DNA of 64,000 nt from Paracoccus yeei ATCC BAA-599 (lineage in GTDB: Bacteria; Pseudomonadota; Alphaproteobacteria; Rhodobacterales; Rhodobacteraceae): contig NZ_JHWH01000024.1 of the NCBI RefSeq assembly GCF_000622145.1, positions 17,467 through 81,466 on the forward strand, read 5' to 3'. The position numbers were made by a program, and so were the translations under genes. The notes under the pieces were generated by a model. The model made no database searches. It saw nothing but the letters and a program-made list of their open reading frames with translations, and was not told the DNA's origin. Within the stretch, counting starts at the first letter, position 1; each line of letters opens with the position of its first letter. Positions 25,370 to 33,583 of this stretch are shown here, piece after piece.

Positions 25370-26989
25370 TCAGGCGGGGGCGGCCAGGCTGTCGCGCAGC
25401 CGGCGCTTGTCGATCTTGCCCACCGGCGTCAGCGGCAGCGCATCGACGAAACGGAAGCGGTCGGGCAGCTTGTATTCGGCCACGCCGAGGTCCAGCAGGT
25501 GGCGGCGCAGCGCCGGCGGGCTGAGCTTGCCCGCGCCCGCCCGCAGCACCAGGAAGGCGCAGCTTTTCTCGCCCAGGGCCTCGTCCTGCATCGCCACCAG
25601 CGCGGCATGGGTGATGTCGGTGTGGCGCAAGAGCAGGTTCTCGATTTCCTCGGCGGCGATCTTTTCGCCGCCCCGGTTGATCTGGTCCTTGATCCGGCCG
25701 ACTACGCGCAGATAGCCGTCCTGACGCACCACCACATCGCCCGAGTGATAGAAGCCGTCGGCGTCGAAGGCCTTCGCATTATGCTCGGGGCTGCGGTAAT
25801 AGCCTTGAAATGTATAGGGTCCGCGGGTTGCGAGCGCGCCCGGCACGCCGTCGGGGACGGGCTCGCCGGTGTCCTCGTCCAGGACCCGGATCTCGTCGTC
25901 GGGGCTGATCGGGCGGCCTTGCGTCGCGAACACGATCTCGGGCGGATCGTCGAGGCGGGTGTAGTTCACCAGCCCCTCGGCCATGCCGAAGACCTGCATC
26001 AGCCCGCAGCCCAGCACCTCGGGGACGCGCCGGGCCGTCGCCTCGGCAAAGCTTGCGCCGCCGACCAGCATCAGTTCGACCGTATCCAGAAGGGCGCGGC
26101 GGGCGGGGTCTTCCTCGACCGCGCGCAGCCACAGGGCGACGGCGGGCGGCACCAGCGGCACCATGGTCACGCCTTCGCGGGCGATGATCTGGAAGCAGGT
26201 CAAGGGCTCGGGGCTGGGGGCCAGGACGACGGTGCCGCCGGCGTGAAAGACGCCCAGCGCGCCCGGCGAGCTCATCGGATAGTTATGCGCGGCGGGGATC
26301 GCGCAGAGGAAGCGCGTGGCCTGGGAACAGCCGCAGATCTCGGCGCTGGCGCGGATGCTGTAGTCGTAATCGTTATGCGTGCGCGGGATCAGTTTCGGGG
26401 TTCCGGTCGAGCCGCCGGAGAGCTGGAAGAAGGCGACCTCGGACGCCGGCGTCGGGCCGGCGCCGGGCGGCAGGGGTTCGCCCGGGGTCAGCCAATGGGC
26501 GAGATCCCGGCCCGGATCGGGGTCGTCCAGAGCCAGCACAAGGCGTACACCGCCCGTACACAGGTCGTGCACAAAGGCGTCGTCCCGGAACAGCTCGTGG
26601 CCGCGCGCGGCAATGACCACGGCGGGGGCGATCTGGCGGGCGTATTCGGACAGTTCCAGCCGCCGATGGCTGTAAAGCGCGTTGACCGGCACCACGCCGA
26701 TGCGCAGCAGCGCAAAGAAGGCGACGTAGAATTCGGCGACGTTCGGCAGCTGCACCAGCGCGGTGTCGCCGTGGCCCAGGCCCCGGGCCGCCAGCCGCCC
26801 GGCCAGGTTGCGCGACTGCCGGTCGAGATCGGCATAGCTCAGCCGGCGGTCGCCGCAGACGATGGCCGTGGCCCCCGGGCGGGCGGCGACCGCCTCGTCC
26901 AGGATCCGGGTCAGCGGCCGGTCGATCCAGTAGCCGCGCGCGCGGTAGCGCTGCGCCAGGTCATCGGGCCAGGGCGTGAACTCGATCAT
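25370..26989 (-). CDS. entE: 2,3-dihydroxybenzoate-AMP ligase
   Basis: 539 residues. It activates 2,3-dihydroxybenzoate with ATP and loads it on the aryl carrier protein. Adenylation motifs are FFQLSGGSTGTPKLIPRTH (A3), CAIPAAHNYPMSSPG (the HNYP motif of aryl-acid ligases), YHSGDVVVRQDGYL (A7), VVGRIKDQINRGGEKI (A8) and LTPVGKIDKRRL with the catalytic Lys (A10). Size equals EntE/DhbE. It is divergent from the condensation-domain gene and cotranscribed with the carrier protein. Confidence 0.94.
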   Translation of the reverse strand: MIEFTPWPDDLAQRYRARGYWIDRPLTRILDEAVAARPGATAIVCGDRRLSYADLDRQSRNLAGRLAARGLGHGDTALVQLPNVAEFYVAFFALLRIGVVPVNALYSHRRLELSEYARQIAPAVVIAARGHELFRDDAFVHDLCTGGVRLVLALDDPDPGRDLAHWLTPGEPLPPGAGPTPASEVAFFQLSGGSTGTPKLIPRTHNDYDYSIRASAEICGCSQATRFLCAIPAAHNYPMSSPGALGVFHAGGTVVLAPSPEPLTCFQIIAREGVTMVPLVPPAVALWLRAVEEDPARRALLDTVELMLVGGASFAEATARRVPEVLGCGLMQVFGMAEGLVNYTRLDDPPEIVFATQGRPISPDDEIRVLDEDTGEPVPDGVPGALATRGPYTFQGYYRSPEHNAKAFDADGFYHSGDVVVRQDGYLRVVGRIKDQINRGGEKIAAEEIENLLLRHTDITHAALVAMQDEALGEKSCAFLVLRAGAGKLSPPALRRHLLDLGVAEYKLPDRFRFVDALPLTPVGKIDKRRLRDSLAAPA

Positions 26990-27046
26990 GGGGCCACCTT
27001 TTCATCCTTCGGACCGGCCGGGTTTCGCCCATGGGGCGAGCGGCGC

Positions 27047-27074
27047 TTGACGGGTTGCAATAGTTTAGTATTTT
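27047..27074 (+). promoter_or_regulatory. candidate promoter of the VibH-like gene
   Basis: TTGACG (27047-27052), a 16-bp spacer and TATTTT (27069-27074) lie within an AT-rich patch of the divergent entE/condensation-gene spacer (26990-27179). The TTGCAATAGTTTAGTATTTT core resembles AT-rich iron-regulator boxes, but no known consensus is matched in full. Confidence 0.4.
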
Positions 27075-27179
27075 TATCCAGCTTTCTTTCCCGAGGCAAG
27101 CAGGGCACCCCCGAACCCGCCCAGGCCAGCATTTCCCACAGACACCCCCTTTCACACGCCTCGCACCCGAGGACGGATC

Positions 27180-28547
27180 ATGACCCATCATCACAGCCTG
27201 AATACCGCCCAACCGCTGACGCTGGCGCAGCTTGATTTCTGGGAGGAGTTTCGCCTGCACCCCGGCGAGGCCGTCTCGACCGTGGCCCATGCGCTGGAGC
27301 TTTGCGGCCCGGTCGACGGGGACGCGCTGGCCCGCGCCATAAGGACCCTGCTGGCCGAGGCCGATGTCCTGTCGCTGCGCCTGTCGGTGGGGCCGGACGG
27401 CGCGCCGCGCCAGACCGTGGACCCGGCCCGCCGCCCGGTGCTGCGCCGGATCGACCTGGCGGACGAGCCCGATCCGATGGGCCGGGCCATGGCGATGATG
27501 CGGCAGGACCTGACAGCGCCGCTGGACCTGCTGGACCAGCCGATTTCGGCGCAATGGCTGCTGCGGCTGGGGGCAGATCGCTGGGTCTGGTACAACCGGG
27601 GCCATCACATCGCGCTGGACGGCTATGCGATGGGGCTGATCGAGGCGCGGGCGGCCCGGCTGTACGCGGCCGCGCTGGGACTGGCGGACGCGGGCGCGCC
27701 GCTGGCGCCGCTGGCCGCCTATCTGCAGGAAGAGGCCGAGTATCGGGCCAGCCCGCGCCACCGGGCGGACGGGCGCCATTGGCAGGGGATGCTGGCCGCC
27801 CTGCCCGCGCCCCGGGTCCTGGCCAAGGGCTCGGAGGATTACGCCGAGGCCCCGCTGGCGCAGGAAACCGACCTGTCGCCGTTGCGCGGCCCGCTGCTGG
27901 CCAAGGCCGAGGCGGCCGGGATCGGCTGGCCCGACCTGCTGACCGTGCTGTGCGGGGCCTGGTGCGCCCTGACGCTGGAGGACGGGTCGGCGGCGCGGCG
28001 GCGGGACGGGGCGGGCCGCGTCTCGGTCCCGGTCTGGCTGCCCTACCTCAGCCGGATGGGCAGCGTGGCGATCCGGGTGCCGGCGCTGGTGGTCAACATC
28101 CTGCCCTTCGACGTCACCCTGGCGCCGTCCGAGCCCCTGGGCCCGGCGCTGGTGCGGCTGGCGGGGCAGCTGCGGCGGCTGCGCCGGCACGGCCGCTACC
28201 GGATCGAGCAGATCGGCGCGGACCACGGGCTGGGGGCGCAGCAGCGCTTTTTCTTTTCGCCGCTGATCAACGTGCTGCCGTTCGAGCAGGCGCGGTTCGC
28301 GGGCTGCGACACGCGGCGGCACGTCCTGTCGAACGGTCCGGGCGACGGGTTCAACATCACCCTGCGCGCCGATCCCGAGGCGCGCGGCCTGCACCTGGAC
28401 ATCGAGGCCGACCCGGCCCTGACCCCCGCCGCGGCCTTTGCCCGCCATGCCCGGGGCCTGCCGGCGTTTCTGGCCCGCGCGCTGGAGCCCGGCGCGGGCA
28501 GCCGGCCCATCGGGGCGCTGTGCGCCCTGGCGGCCGAGCCCGCCTAG
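27180..28547 (+). CDS. stand-alone NRPS condensation enzyme, VibH-like
   Basis: 455 residues comprising one condensation domain and nothing else. The active-site motif is GHHIALDGYAMG (HHxxxDG, His143 and Asp147). Other condensation-domain signatures are PLTLAQLDFWEEF at the N-terminus and VPVWLPYLSRMGS plus FFFSPLINVLPF later. VibH, a free-standing domain, joins carrier-bound DHB to a soluble polyamine; an enzyme of the same architecture next to a free aryl carrier suggests DHB-spermidine-type siderophore synthesis. Its TAG stop is shared with the convergent gene (CTAG at 28544-28547). Confidence 0.85.
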   Translation: MTHHHSLNTAQPLTLAQLDFWEEFRLHPGEAVSTVAHALELCGPVDGDALARAIRTLLAEADVLSLRLSVGPDGAPRQTVDPARRPVLRRIDLADEPDPMGRAMAMMRQDLTAPLDLLDQPISAQWLLRLGADRWVWYNRGHHIALDGYAMGLIEARAARLYAAALGLADAGAPLAPLAAYLQEEAEYRASPRHRADGRHWQGMLAALPAPRVLAKGSEDYAEAPLAQETDLSPLRGPLLAKAEAAGIGWPDLLTVLCGAWCALTLEDGSAARRRDGAGRVSVPVWLPYLSRMGSVAIRVPALVVNILPFDVTLAPSEPLGPALVRLAGQLRRLRRHGRYRIEQIGADHGLGAQQRFFFSPLINVLPFEQARFAGCDTRRHVLSNGPGDGFNITLRADPEARGLHLDIEADPALTPAAAFARHARGLPAFLARALEPGAGSRPIGALCALAAEPA

Positions 28548-28978
28548 CGCCGCCAGGGGATGGTGGCGTTGCGCGCCGGGGCGGGGTGGAAATCGCGGAT
28601 GATGCAGCCCTGCGCGTCGCGCCCCCAGGGATCGTCCGGCCGGTCGGGCGGCAGTTCGAAGTCGGCGCACAGCCGATAGCGGCGCGGGTCCAGCACCTGA
28701 TAGCGATAGGGGGTGCCGCTGTGCGGATCGCTGACGCGCAGCCGGCGGTCGCATTGCCGCGTCGGGTCCAGCGATGTCGGCAGGGCGTTGGCCTCGGTCG
28801 CCAGGCAATCGACGAAGGAGGCCAGCGCCATCAGGTCCTGTTCCCGGTCGCGGTCGCGGTTCTGCTTGCGCGCCGTGCCGGGCCCGCCGGTCAGCGCGAG
28901 GCCTGCCACGATGGTCAGGGCCGACAGGATCGCGATGGCCGCCGCCGCCCAGCCCTTGCGCATCGGGGCCCTAGGCAT
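28544..28978 (-). CDS. membrane-anchored hypothetical protein
   Basis: 144 residues with one N-terminal membrane helix (GWAAAAIAILSALTIVAGLALTGG) and a periplasmic domain of about 110 residues containing cysteines in VDCLATE, TRQCDRR, RLCADFE and QGCIIRD. Even numbers suggest disulfides. It overlaps the DUF5671 gene upstream by 8 bp, so the two are probably cotranscribed. No family recognised. An internal ATG at residue 6 is an alternative start. Confidence 0.7.
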   Translation of the reverse strand: MPRAPMRKGWAAAAIAILSALTIVAGLALTGGPGTARKQNRDRDREQDLMALASFVDCLATEANALPTSLDPTRQCDRRLRVSDPHSGTPYRYQVLDPRRYRLCADFELPPDRPDDPWGRDAQGCIIRDFHPAPARNATIPWRR

Positions 28979-29588
28979 CGAGTTCGTCCCGGTAATAGGC
29001 GAAGACGAGCCCCGCCACCGCCGCGACCAGCGCGGCCTTGATCGCGAAGCGCAGCGTCAGGTCGCCGTTCAGCAGCGCATAGATCACATAGATCGCATCC
29101 GCCAGGAACACGAGCGAGGCGACCATCAGCGTCATCGAGGCGAACCACTTGCGCACCAGCGACCGCCTGCGCCCGCCGTCCCCCTGGCTGAGCCGCGCGA
29201 CCCGGCGGTTCAGCACCCAGAAGAGCGGCGTGAAGGCGATGAGCGAGGCGATGGACCAGCGCTCGGCCCCGCCGGGGCGCTGGGTGCGGCCGGCGGCATC
29301 GGGGATCAGGTAGTCGACCAGTTCGATCCCCAGTTGGCACAGGTGCCAGGCGATCACCCCCAGCGACAGGAACAGCAGGCCGTACATCAGCGCCTCTTGC
29401 GCCGAGACATAGGGGCGCGGGCGCGGCACCGGCGGCAGGCCGGGCGCCGCCTGCCAGCCCGACAGCGCCTCGGCGATCTCGGGGGCGGACCAGCCGGCGT
29501 CCTGCAGCGCGTCCCGGATCGCGTCGGGCGTGCCGCCCCGCGCCATGGCCGCGCGCACGAATTCGGCAAGCTGATCGGATGGTTTCAC
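28971..29588 (-). CDS. DUF5671-domain membrane protein
   Basis: 205 residues. The N-terminal 45 residues form helices like a small UBA-like fold (AEFVRAAMARGGTPDAIRDALQDAGWSAPEIAEAL). Four membrane segments follow (LMYGLLFLSLGVIAWHLC, SLIAFTPLFWVLN, MTLMVASLVFLADAIYVIY, AALVAAVAGLVFAYY), matching DUF5671 proteins. Function unknown. Overlaps the membrane-anchored gene downstream. Confidence 0.8.
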   Translation of the reverse strand: MKPSDQLAEFVRAAMARGGTPDAIRDALQDAGWSAPEIAEALSGWQAAPGLPPVPRPRPYVSAQEALMYGLLFLSLGVIAWHLCQLGIELVDYLIPDAAGRTQRPGGAERWSIASLIAFTPLFWVLNRRVARLSQGDGGRRRSLVRKWFASMTLMVASLVFLADAIYVIYALLNGDLTLRFAIKAALVAAVAGLVFAYYRDELDA

Positions 29589-29773
29589 GCGCCTGTCCCC
29601 TGCTGCATCGGGGCAGGGTTTCGCGATCGGCGGGCCGGGTCAAGCCCGGCCGGGGGGTGGTGCGGGGCGGGTCCAAGATTTTTCGCCGGGGGTGCATTTT
29701 TCCTCTTGCACCCCCCCGCCCGGTCCCATAAATGACCCCTCACCGAAGGCCAAGGCGCCGACGGTTGCGGAGC

Positions 29774-29848
29774 GCGGGCGTAGCTCAGGGGTAGAGCATA
29801 ACCTTGCCAAGGTTAGGGTCGTGAGTTCGAATCTCATCGCCCGCTCCA
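29774..29848 (+). tRNA. tRNA-Gly (anticodon GCC)
   Basis: The acceptor stem GCGGGCG pairs with CGCCCGC, discriminator T, and CCA is encoded (29846-29848). The anticodon loop CTTGCCAA gives GCC. D-arm AGCTCAGGGGTAGAGC and T-loop GTTCGAATC are canonical. Confidence 0.97.
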
Positions 29849-29881
29849 GATTTCCGAAGGGAAATCAGACGCTGAAAGAAG

Positions 29882-29908
29882 GCCGCCGCGAGGCGGCTTT
29901 TCTTTTTT
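29882..29908 (+). terminator. intrinsic terminator after tRNA-Gly
   Basis: Stem GCCGCC-GCGA-GGCGGC followed by TTTTCTTTTTT, a textbook terminator 34 bp downstream of the tRNA. Confidence 0.9.
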
Positions 29909-29929
29909 GCGCCGCCTGGGCGGAAGGCG

Positions 29930-30841
29930 TCATGCGCCCGGCGTCCCGTGCAGCGCGTCCCGCAGCAGCGCCTCGAGCCATTCGGCAAAGACCTGGACCC
30001 GCCGCGACAGATGCTGGCGGTGCGGATAAAGCAGGGTCGCGGGCAACGGCTCGGCCCGGTGATCGCGCAAAACCTCGACAAGCTCCCCCGCCTCAAGATG
30101 CGGGCGCACGTCATAGGCCGGGATCTGGATGAGCCCGAGCCCCGCCAGGCAGCAGGCGATATAGGCTTCGGCGCTGTTGACCGTCACGCGGCCGCGCATG
30201 GGCGTCGCGCGCAGCGCGCCCTGGTCGACCCACTCCCACGGCTCGACCCGGCCCGTCGAGGGCGAGGCGTAGTTCACCGCCCAGTGGCGGCCAAGATCGG
30301 CCGGCGTTTCGGGGGATCCGTGCCGCGCCAGATAGTCCGGGCTCGCGACATTGATAAGCGGCAGGGTGCCGATGGTGCGAGCGATCAAGCCGGAATCGCC
30401 CAGGGGGCCGACGCGCAGGACGCAATCGACGCCTTCGCCGACCAGGTCGACGGCGCGGTCGGTCACGCCAAGCTCGATGTCGATCTCGGGGTAGGCCTCC
30501 AGGAACGAGGGCAGCGCGGGCGCCAGGATCAGCCGCCCGATCCGGCCCGGCACATCGACCCGCAGCCGGCCGGAGGGCTGGGCAGTCTGGCGGAACAGCC
30601 CCTCGGTTTCCTCGACATCGGCGATGACGCGAAGGCAGCGTTCGTAGAAGGCGGCCCCGTCCTGGGTGGGCGCGACCCTGCGCGTGGTGCGGTTCAGCAG
30701 CCGCGCGCCGACCCGGCCTTCAAGCTCGGCGACGGCCGCCGAGACCGAGGAGCGCGGCAGGCCGAGCGTATCGGCCGCGCGGGTGAAGCTCGCGGCGTCG
30801 ACGACGCGGGTGAAGATGCGGAAAAGGTCGATCCGGTCCAG
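29930..30841 (-). CDS. LysR-family regulator, non-ATG start
   Basis: 303 residues if begun at CTG 30841-30839 (LDRIDLFRIFTRVVD). The helix-turn-helix FTRAADTLGLPRSSVSAAVAELE and the effector domain (LRVDVPGRIGRLILAPALPSFLEAYPEI) are intact. No ATG, GTG or TTG lies between the upstream in-frame TGA and the helix-turn-helix; the first GTG (30553) falls inside the protein after the DNA-binding domain. Either CTG is the start, or the original ATG has mutated. It is divergent from an SDR gene, the usual arrangement for LysR control of that neighbour. Confidence 0.75.
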   Translation of the reverse strand: MDRIDLFRIFTRVVDAASFTRAADTLGLPRSSVSAAVAELEGRVGARLLNRTTRRVAPTQDGAAFYERCLRVIADVEETEGLFRQTAQPSGRLRVDVPGRIGRLILAPALPSFLEAYPEIDIELGVTDRAVDLVGEGVDCVLRVGPLGDSGLIARTIGTLPLINVASPDYLARHGSPETPADLGRHWAVNYASPSTGRVEPWEWVDQGALRATPMRGRVTVNSAEAYIACCLAGLGLIQIPAYDVRPHLEAGELVEVLRDHRAEPLPATLLYPHRQHLSRRVQVFAEWLEALLRDALHGTPGA

Positions 30842-30870
30842 CGTCGATCCTGCCGATTGTTCGGTATTCC

Positions 30871-30890
30871 TGACATGTCATGTCAGAATG
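30871..30890. promoter_or_regulatory. palindrome in LysR/SDR divergent spacer
   Basis: The 10-bp palindrome TGACATGTCA (30871-30880) with an overlapping second half-site TGTCA (30881-30885) lies 30 bp from the LysR start and 125 bp from the SDR start. It is a good candidate for the LysR binding site. Confidence 0.5.
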
Positions 30891-31004
30891 CCGGTCTTTA
30901 TTGGAACAATCCAGACGATACCTTGCGCCTCGGGATGCCGCAAGCCGGCACGGCAGGGCCGATCAACGGCTGCCTTGCAATCCTTCATCGCACAGGAGAA
31001 CGCC

Positions 31005-31778
31005 ATGACCGACCACAGAATCAAGGGCAAGACGGCGCTGATCGCCGGCGGCGCCAAGAACCTGGGCGGGCTGATCGCCCGCGACCTGGCCGCGCAGGGC
31101 GCGAAGGCCATCGCGATCCACTACAACAGCGAAGGCACCAGGGCCGATGCCGACGCGACCGTCGCGGCGCTGAAGGCCGCCGGGGCCGAGGGGGTCGCCT
31201 TTCAGGCCGACCTGACCACGGCCGCCGCGATGGAGAAGCTGTTCGCCGACACGGTCGCGGCGATCGGCCGGCCGGACATCGCCATCAACACCGTCGGCAA
31301 GGTGCTCAAGAAGCCGATGATCGAGACCTCCGAGGCCGAATACGACGAAATGGACGCGATCAACGCCAAGGCCGCCTTCTTCTTTCTCAAGGAGGCCGGG
31401 CTCAACGTCAACAACAACGGCAAGGTGCTGACCATCGTGACCTCGCTGCTGGGGGCCTACACGCCCTATTATGCCAGCTATGCCGGCATGAAGGCGCCGG
31501 TCGAGCATTTCACCCGCGCCGCCTCGAAGGAGTTCGGCACGCGCGGCATCTCGGTCAACGCCATCGGACCGGGGCCGATGGACACGCCCTTCTTCTATCC
31601 GGCCGAGGACGCGGACGCGGTCGCCTATCACAAGACCGCGGCGGCGCTGTCGAAGTTTTCCAGGGCCGGCCTGACCGATATCGAGGATATCGTGCCGTGG
31701 GTGCGCCTGCTGGTGTCGGACGACTGGTGGATGACGGGCCAGACCATCCTGGTCAACGGCGGCTACACCACCAAGTGA
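31005..31778 (+). CDS. SDR-family oxidoreductase
   Basis: 257 residues from ATG 31005, with CAGGAG about 7 nt upstream. Rossmann motif GGAKNLGG, a variant of TGxxxGxG, with NTVG, catalytic SLLGAYTPYYASYAGMK (Tyr-x3-Lys) and the C-terminal GQTILVNGGYTT typical of FabG-like enzymes. Substrate unknown. Divergent from LysR and probably controlled by it. A second SDR gene follows after a hairpin. Confidence 0.87.
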   Translation: MTDHRIKGKTALIAGGAKNLGGLIARDLAAQGAKAIAIHYNSEGTRADADATVAALKAAGAEGVAFQADLTTAAAMEKLFADTVAAIGRPDIAINTVGKVLKKPMIETSEAEYDEMDAINAKAAFFFLKEAGLNVNNNGKVLTIVTSLLGAYTPYYASYAGMKAPVEHFTRAASKEFGTRGISVNAIGPGPMDTPFFYPAEDADAVAYHKTAAALSKFSRAGLTDIEDIVPWVRLLVSDDWWMTGQTILVNGGYTTK

Positions 31779-31784
31779 TCCCGG

Positions 31785-31813
31785 CGCGCCGGCCCTTGCA
31801 GGCGGCCGGCGCG
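31785..31813 (+). terminator. hairpin between the two SDR genes
   Basis: A 10-bp perfect stem CGCGCCGGCC / GGCCGGCGCG with a 9-nt loop sits 6 bp after the first SDR stop. The following sequence is only weakly T-rich, so it may attenuate more than terminate. Confidence 0.6.
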
Positions 31814-31862
31814 CGGTTTCGAATGCTTTGGACCACCTATCCCTTTTGAAAGGCCGACCCCC

Positions 31863-32627
31863 ATGAAACAATCAGGCAACACCATTCTTGTCACCGGCGG
31901 TGGCTCGGGCATCGGCGCGGCGCTGGCGCACCGCTTTCATGACCTTGGCAACACCGTCGTCATCGCCGGGCGCCGGCAGGAGGCGCTTGACCGCGCCTGC
32001 GCGGGACGGGCCGACATGCATGCGCTGACCCTGGACGTGGACAGCGCCGAGGGCGTCGCCGATTTCGCGCGCCGCCTGCTGGCCGCCCATCCGGCGCTGA
32101 ACGTTCTTGTCAACAATGCGGGCATCATGCGGTTCGAAAGGCTCGACGGCGCCCGCGACCTGTCGGATGCCGAGGAAACCATCGCCACCAACCTGCTGGG
32201 GCCGATCCGGCTGACCAACGCGCTGATCGACCACCTTGTCGCCCAGCCCGATGCGGCCATCGTCAACGTGACCTCGGGGCTGGCCTTCGTGCCGCTGACC
32301 ACGACGCCGACCTACAACGCCACCAAGGCGGCGATCCATTCCTATACCGTCGCCATGCGGGAGGCATTGAAGGGAAAGGTCGAGGTCATCGAACTGGCCC
32401 CGCCGGCGGTCCAGACCGGCCTGACGCCGGGGCAGGAAAGCCGCCAGGGCTATCTGCCGCTGGAAACCTTCGCCGACGAGGTGATGGCGCTGTTCCGGCA
32501 GCAGCCGACGCCGAGCGAAATCCTGGTCGACCAGGTCCGGTTCCTGCGCTTTGCCGAAGCCGAGGGCCGTTTCGACGAGACCCTGGCCCAGCTCAACGCC
32601 TTCGTCGCGAAGGTGAGCGGCCCGTGA
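31863..32627 (+). CDS. SDR-family oxidoreductase, DltE-like
   Basis: 254 residues. N-terminal LVTGGGSGIGAALAHRF, NVLVNNAGIM and catalytic TPTYNATKAAIHSYTVAMREAL (Tyr-x3-Lys). The VNVTSGLAFVPL and EVIELAPPAVQTGLT segments are typical of DltE/YciK-type reductases of the classical SDR family. It lies 84 bp after the first SDR with a hairpin in between and may share control with it. Substrate unknown. Confidence 0.87.
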   Translation: MKQSGNTILVTGGGSGIGAALAHRFHDLGNTVVIAGRRQEALDRACAGRADMHALTLDVDSAEGVADFARRLLAAHPALNVLVNNAGIMRFERLDGARDLSDAEETIATNLLGPIRLTNALIDHLVAQPDAAIVNVTSGLAFVPLTTTPTYNATKAAIHSYTVAMREALKGKVEVIELAPPAVQTGLTPGQESRQGYLPLETFADEVMALFRQQPTPSEILVDQVRFLRFAEAEGRFDETLAQLNAFVAKVSGP

Positions 32628-32842
32628 CGGCGTGACCGGCGCAAGGCGCGCCCGCCCGGACCGGCAGAGCTGCTTTCCGGTCCAGCGTCCCGGCGGTCGG
32701 CGGTCTCTGGCGAGGGGGGCGTGAACGGCGCGGCAGGCTGGCCCGGAAGCGGGTTTGGCCGCCGTGACGAACCGCCGATTGACGACATGGGCGGTGCTGC
32801 CGCCCCCCGGCGGCGTCGCCGGGCCCGGCGGCGCAGCGCCCG

Positions 32843-33517
32843 TCAGCCTTCGTCCAGCCGCATCAGCGCGTCGGGTTTCAGGATGCGCAGGAAGCGGCGG
32901 CCGGACTGGATGACGCCGCGCCGGTTCAGCGCGGCCAGGCTGCGGCTGATCGCCTCGCGGTTGGCGCCGACGATATTGGCGATCACGGCATGGGTCGGCA
33001 GGTTGCCCAGCGTCAGCCCCGGCTTCAGTTCGCCCTGCTCCAGCGCCGTGCGCAGAAGATAGGCGCGGAGCCGATCCTCGACCCCCAGCACGGTCAGCTC
33101 CTGCACCCGCTCGGTCAGGTCGTAGACGCAGCGCACCAGGCCGCGCATGACCGCCTGGCGAACCTCGGGCCGGGTGTCGATCAGTTCCAGCAGCAACGGC
33201 CCCGGCATTTCCAGCACCGTGCAGTCGGTGCGGGCGTAAAGCGACAGCGACCGGGGCGCACCCGAGATCACCGACAGCTCGCCAAAGGGGGCGCCGGGGC
33301 CGATGTCCTTGTAGACGATTTCGCGCCCGCCCTCGGTCCATTGCACGGCAAGGACATGGCCGGACAGCACGAACAGGACCGTCTGGCCCGGTTCGCCGCG
33401 TTCGATGATGCGCTGACCCTGTTCGAAACTGCGGCGCAGGCAGGCCGCCTGGATGCGGTCAAGCTCGGGCGCGGGCAGGCCCTGGAACCAGTCCAGATCA
33501 CAAAGCTGGATCAGCAT
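32843..33517 (-). CDS. CRP/FNR-family transcription regulator
   Basis: 224 residues from ATG 33517. A cyclic-nucleotide-binding beta-roll (GQRIIERGEPGQTVLFVLSG, then GAPFGELSVISG) is joined by a long helix to a winged helix with LPTHAVIANIVGANREAISRSLAALNRRGVI; the recognition helix has the family RExxSR pattern. No N-terminal four-cysteine cluster like Fnr is present, so oxygen sensing by an iron-sulfur cluster is not supported. A palindrome with the CRP half-site geometry lies 51 bp upstream of the start. Confidence 0.88.
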   Translation of the reverse strand: MLIQLCDLDWFQGLPAPELDRIQAACLRRSFEQGQRIIERGEPGQTVLFVLSGHVLAVQWTEGGREIVYKDIGPGAPFGELSVISGAPRSLSLYARTDCTVLEMPGPLLLELIDTRPEVRQAVMRGLVRCVYDLTERVQELTVLGVEDRLRAYLLRTALEQGELKPGLTLGNLPTHAVIANIVGANREAISRSLAALNRRGVIQSGRRFLRILKPDALMRLDEG

Positions 33518-33567
33518 GGCCGTCCCCCGGCCCGCAGGTGATATTTTTTTGCGAAGCGGCCCCGGTT

Positions 33568-33583
33568 TGTGCGTTTGCGCACA
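33568..33583. promoter_or_regulatory. CRP-type palindrome upstream of the CRP/FNR gene
   Basis: TGTGCGTTTGCGCACA is a 6-bp perfect inverted repeat with a 4-nt centre. The outer TGTG-N8-CACA matches the half-site spacing of CRP-family operators (TGTGA-N6-TCACA). Its place just upstream of the regulator gene suggests autoregulation. Confidence 0.5.

Noticed and set aside
22162..27179. Fur, RirA or Irr boxes for the siderophore genes
   Set aside because: AT-rich patches exist in both spacers, but no full consensus was matched, so no specific operator is claimed.
30694..30876. Separate 60-residue ORF starting ATG 30876 upstream of LysR
   Set aside because: It is a frameshifted reading of the LysR helix-turn-helix region with no protein character of its own.
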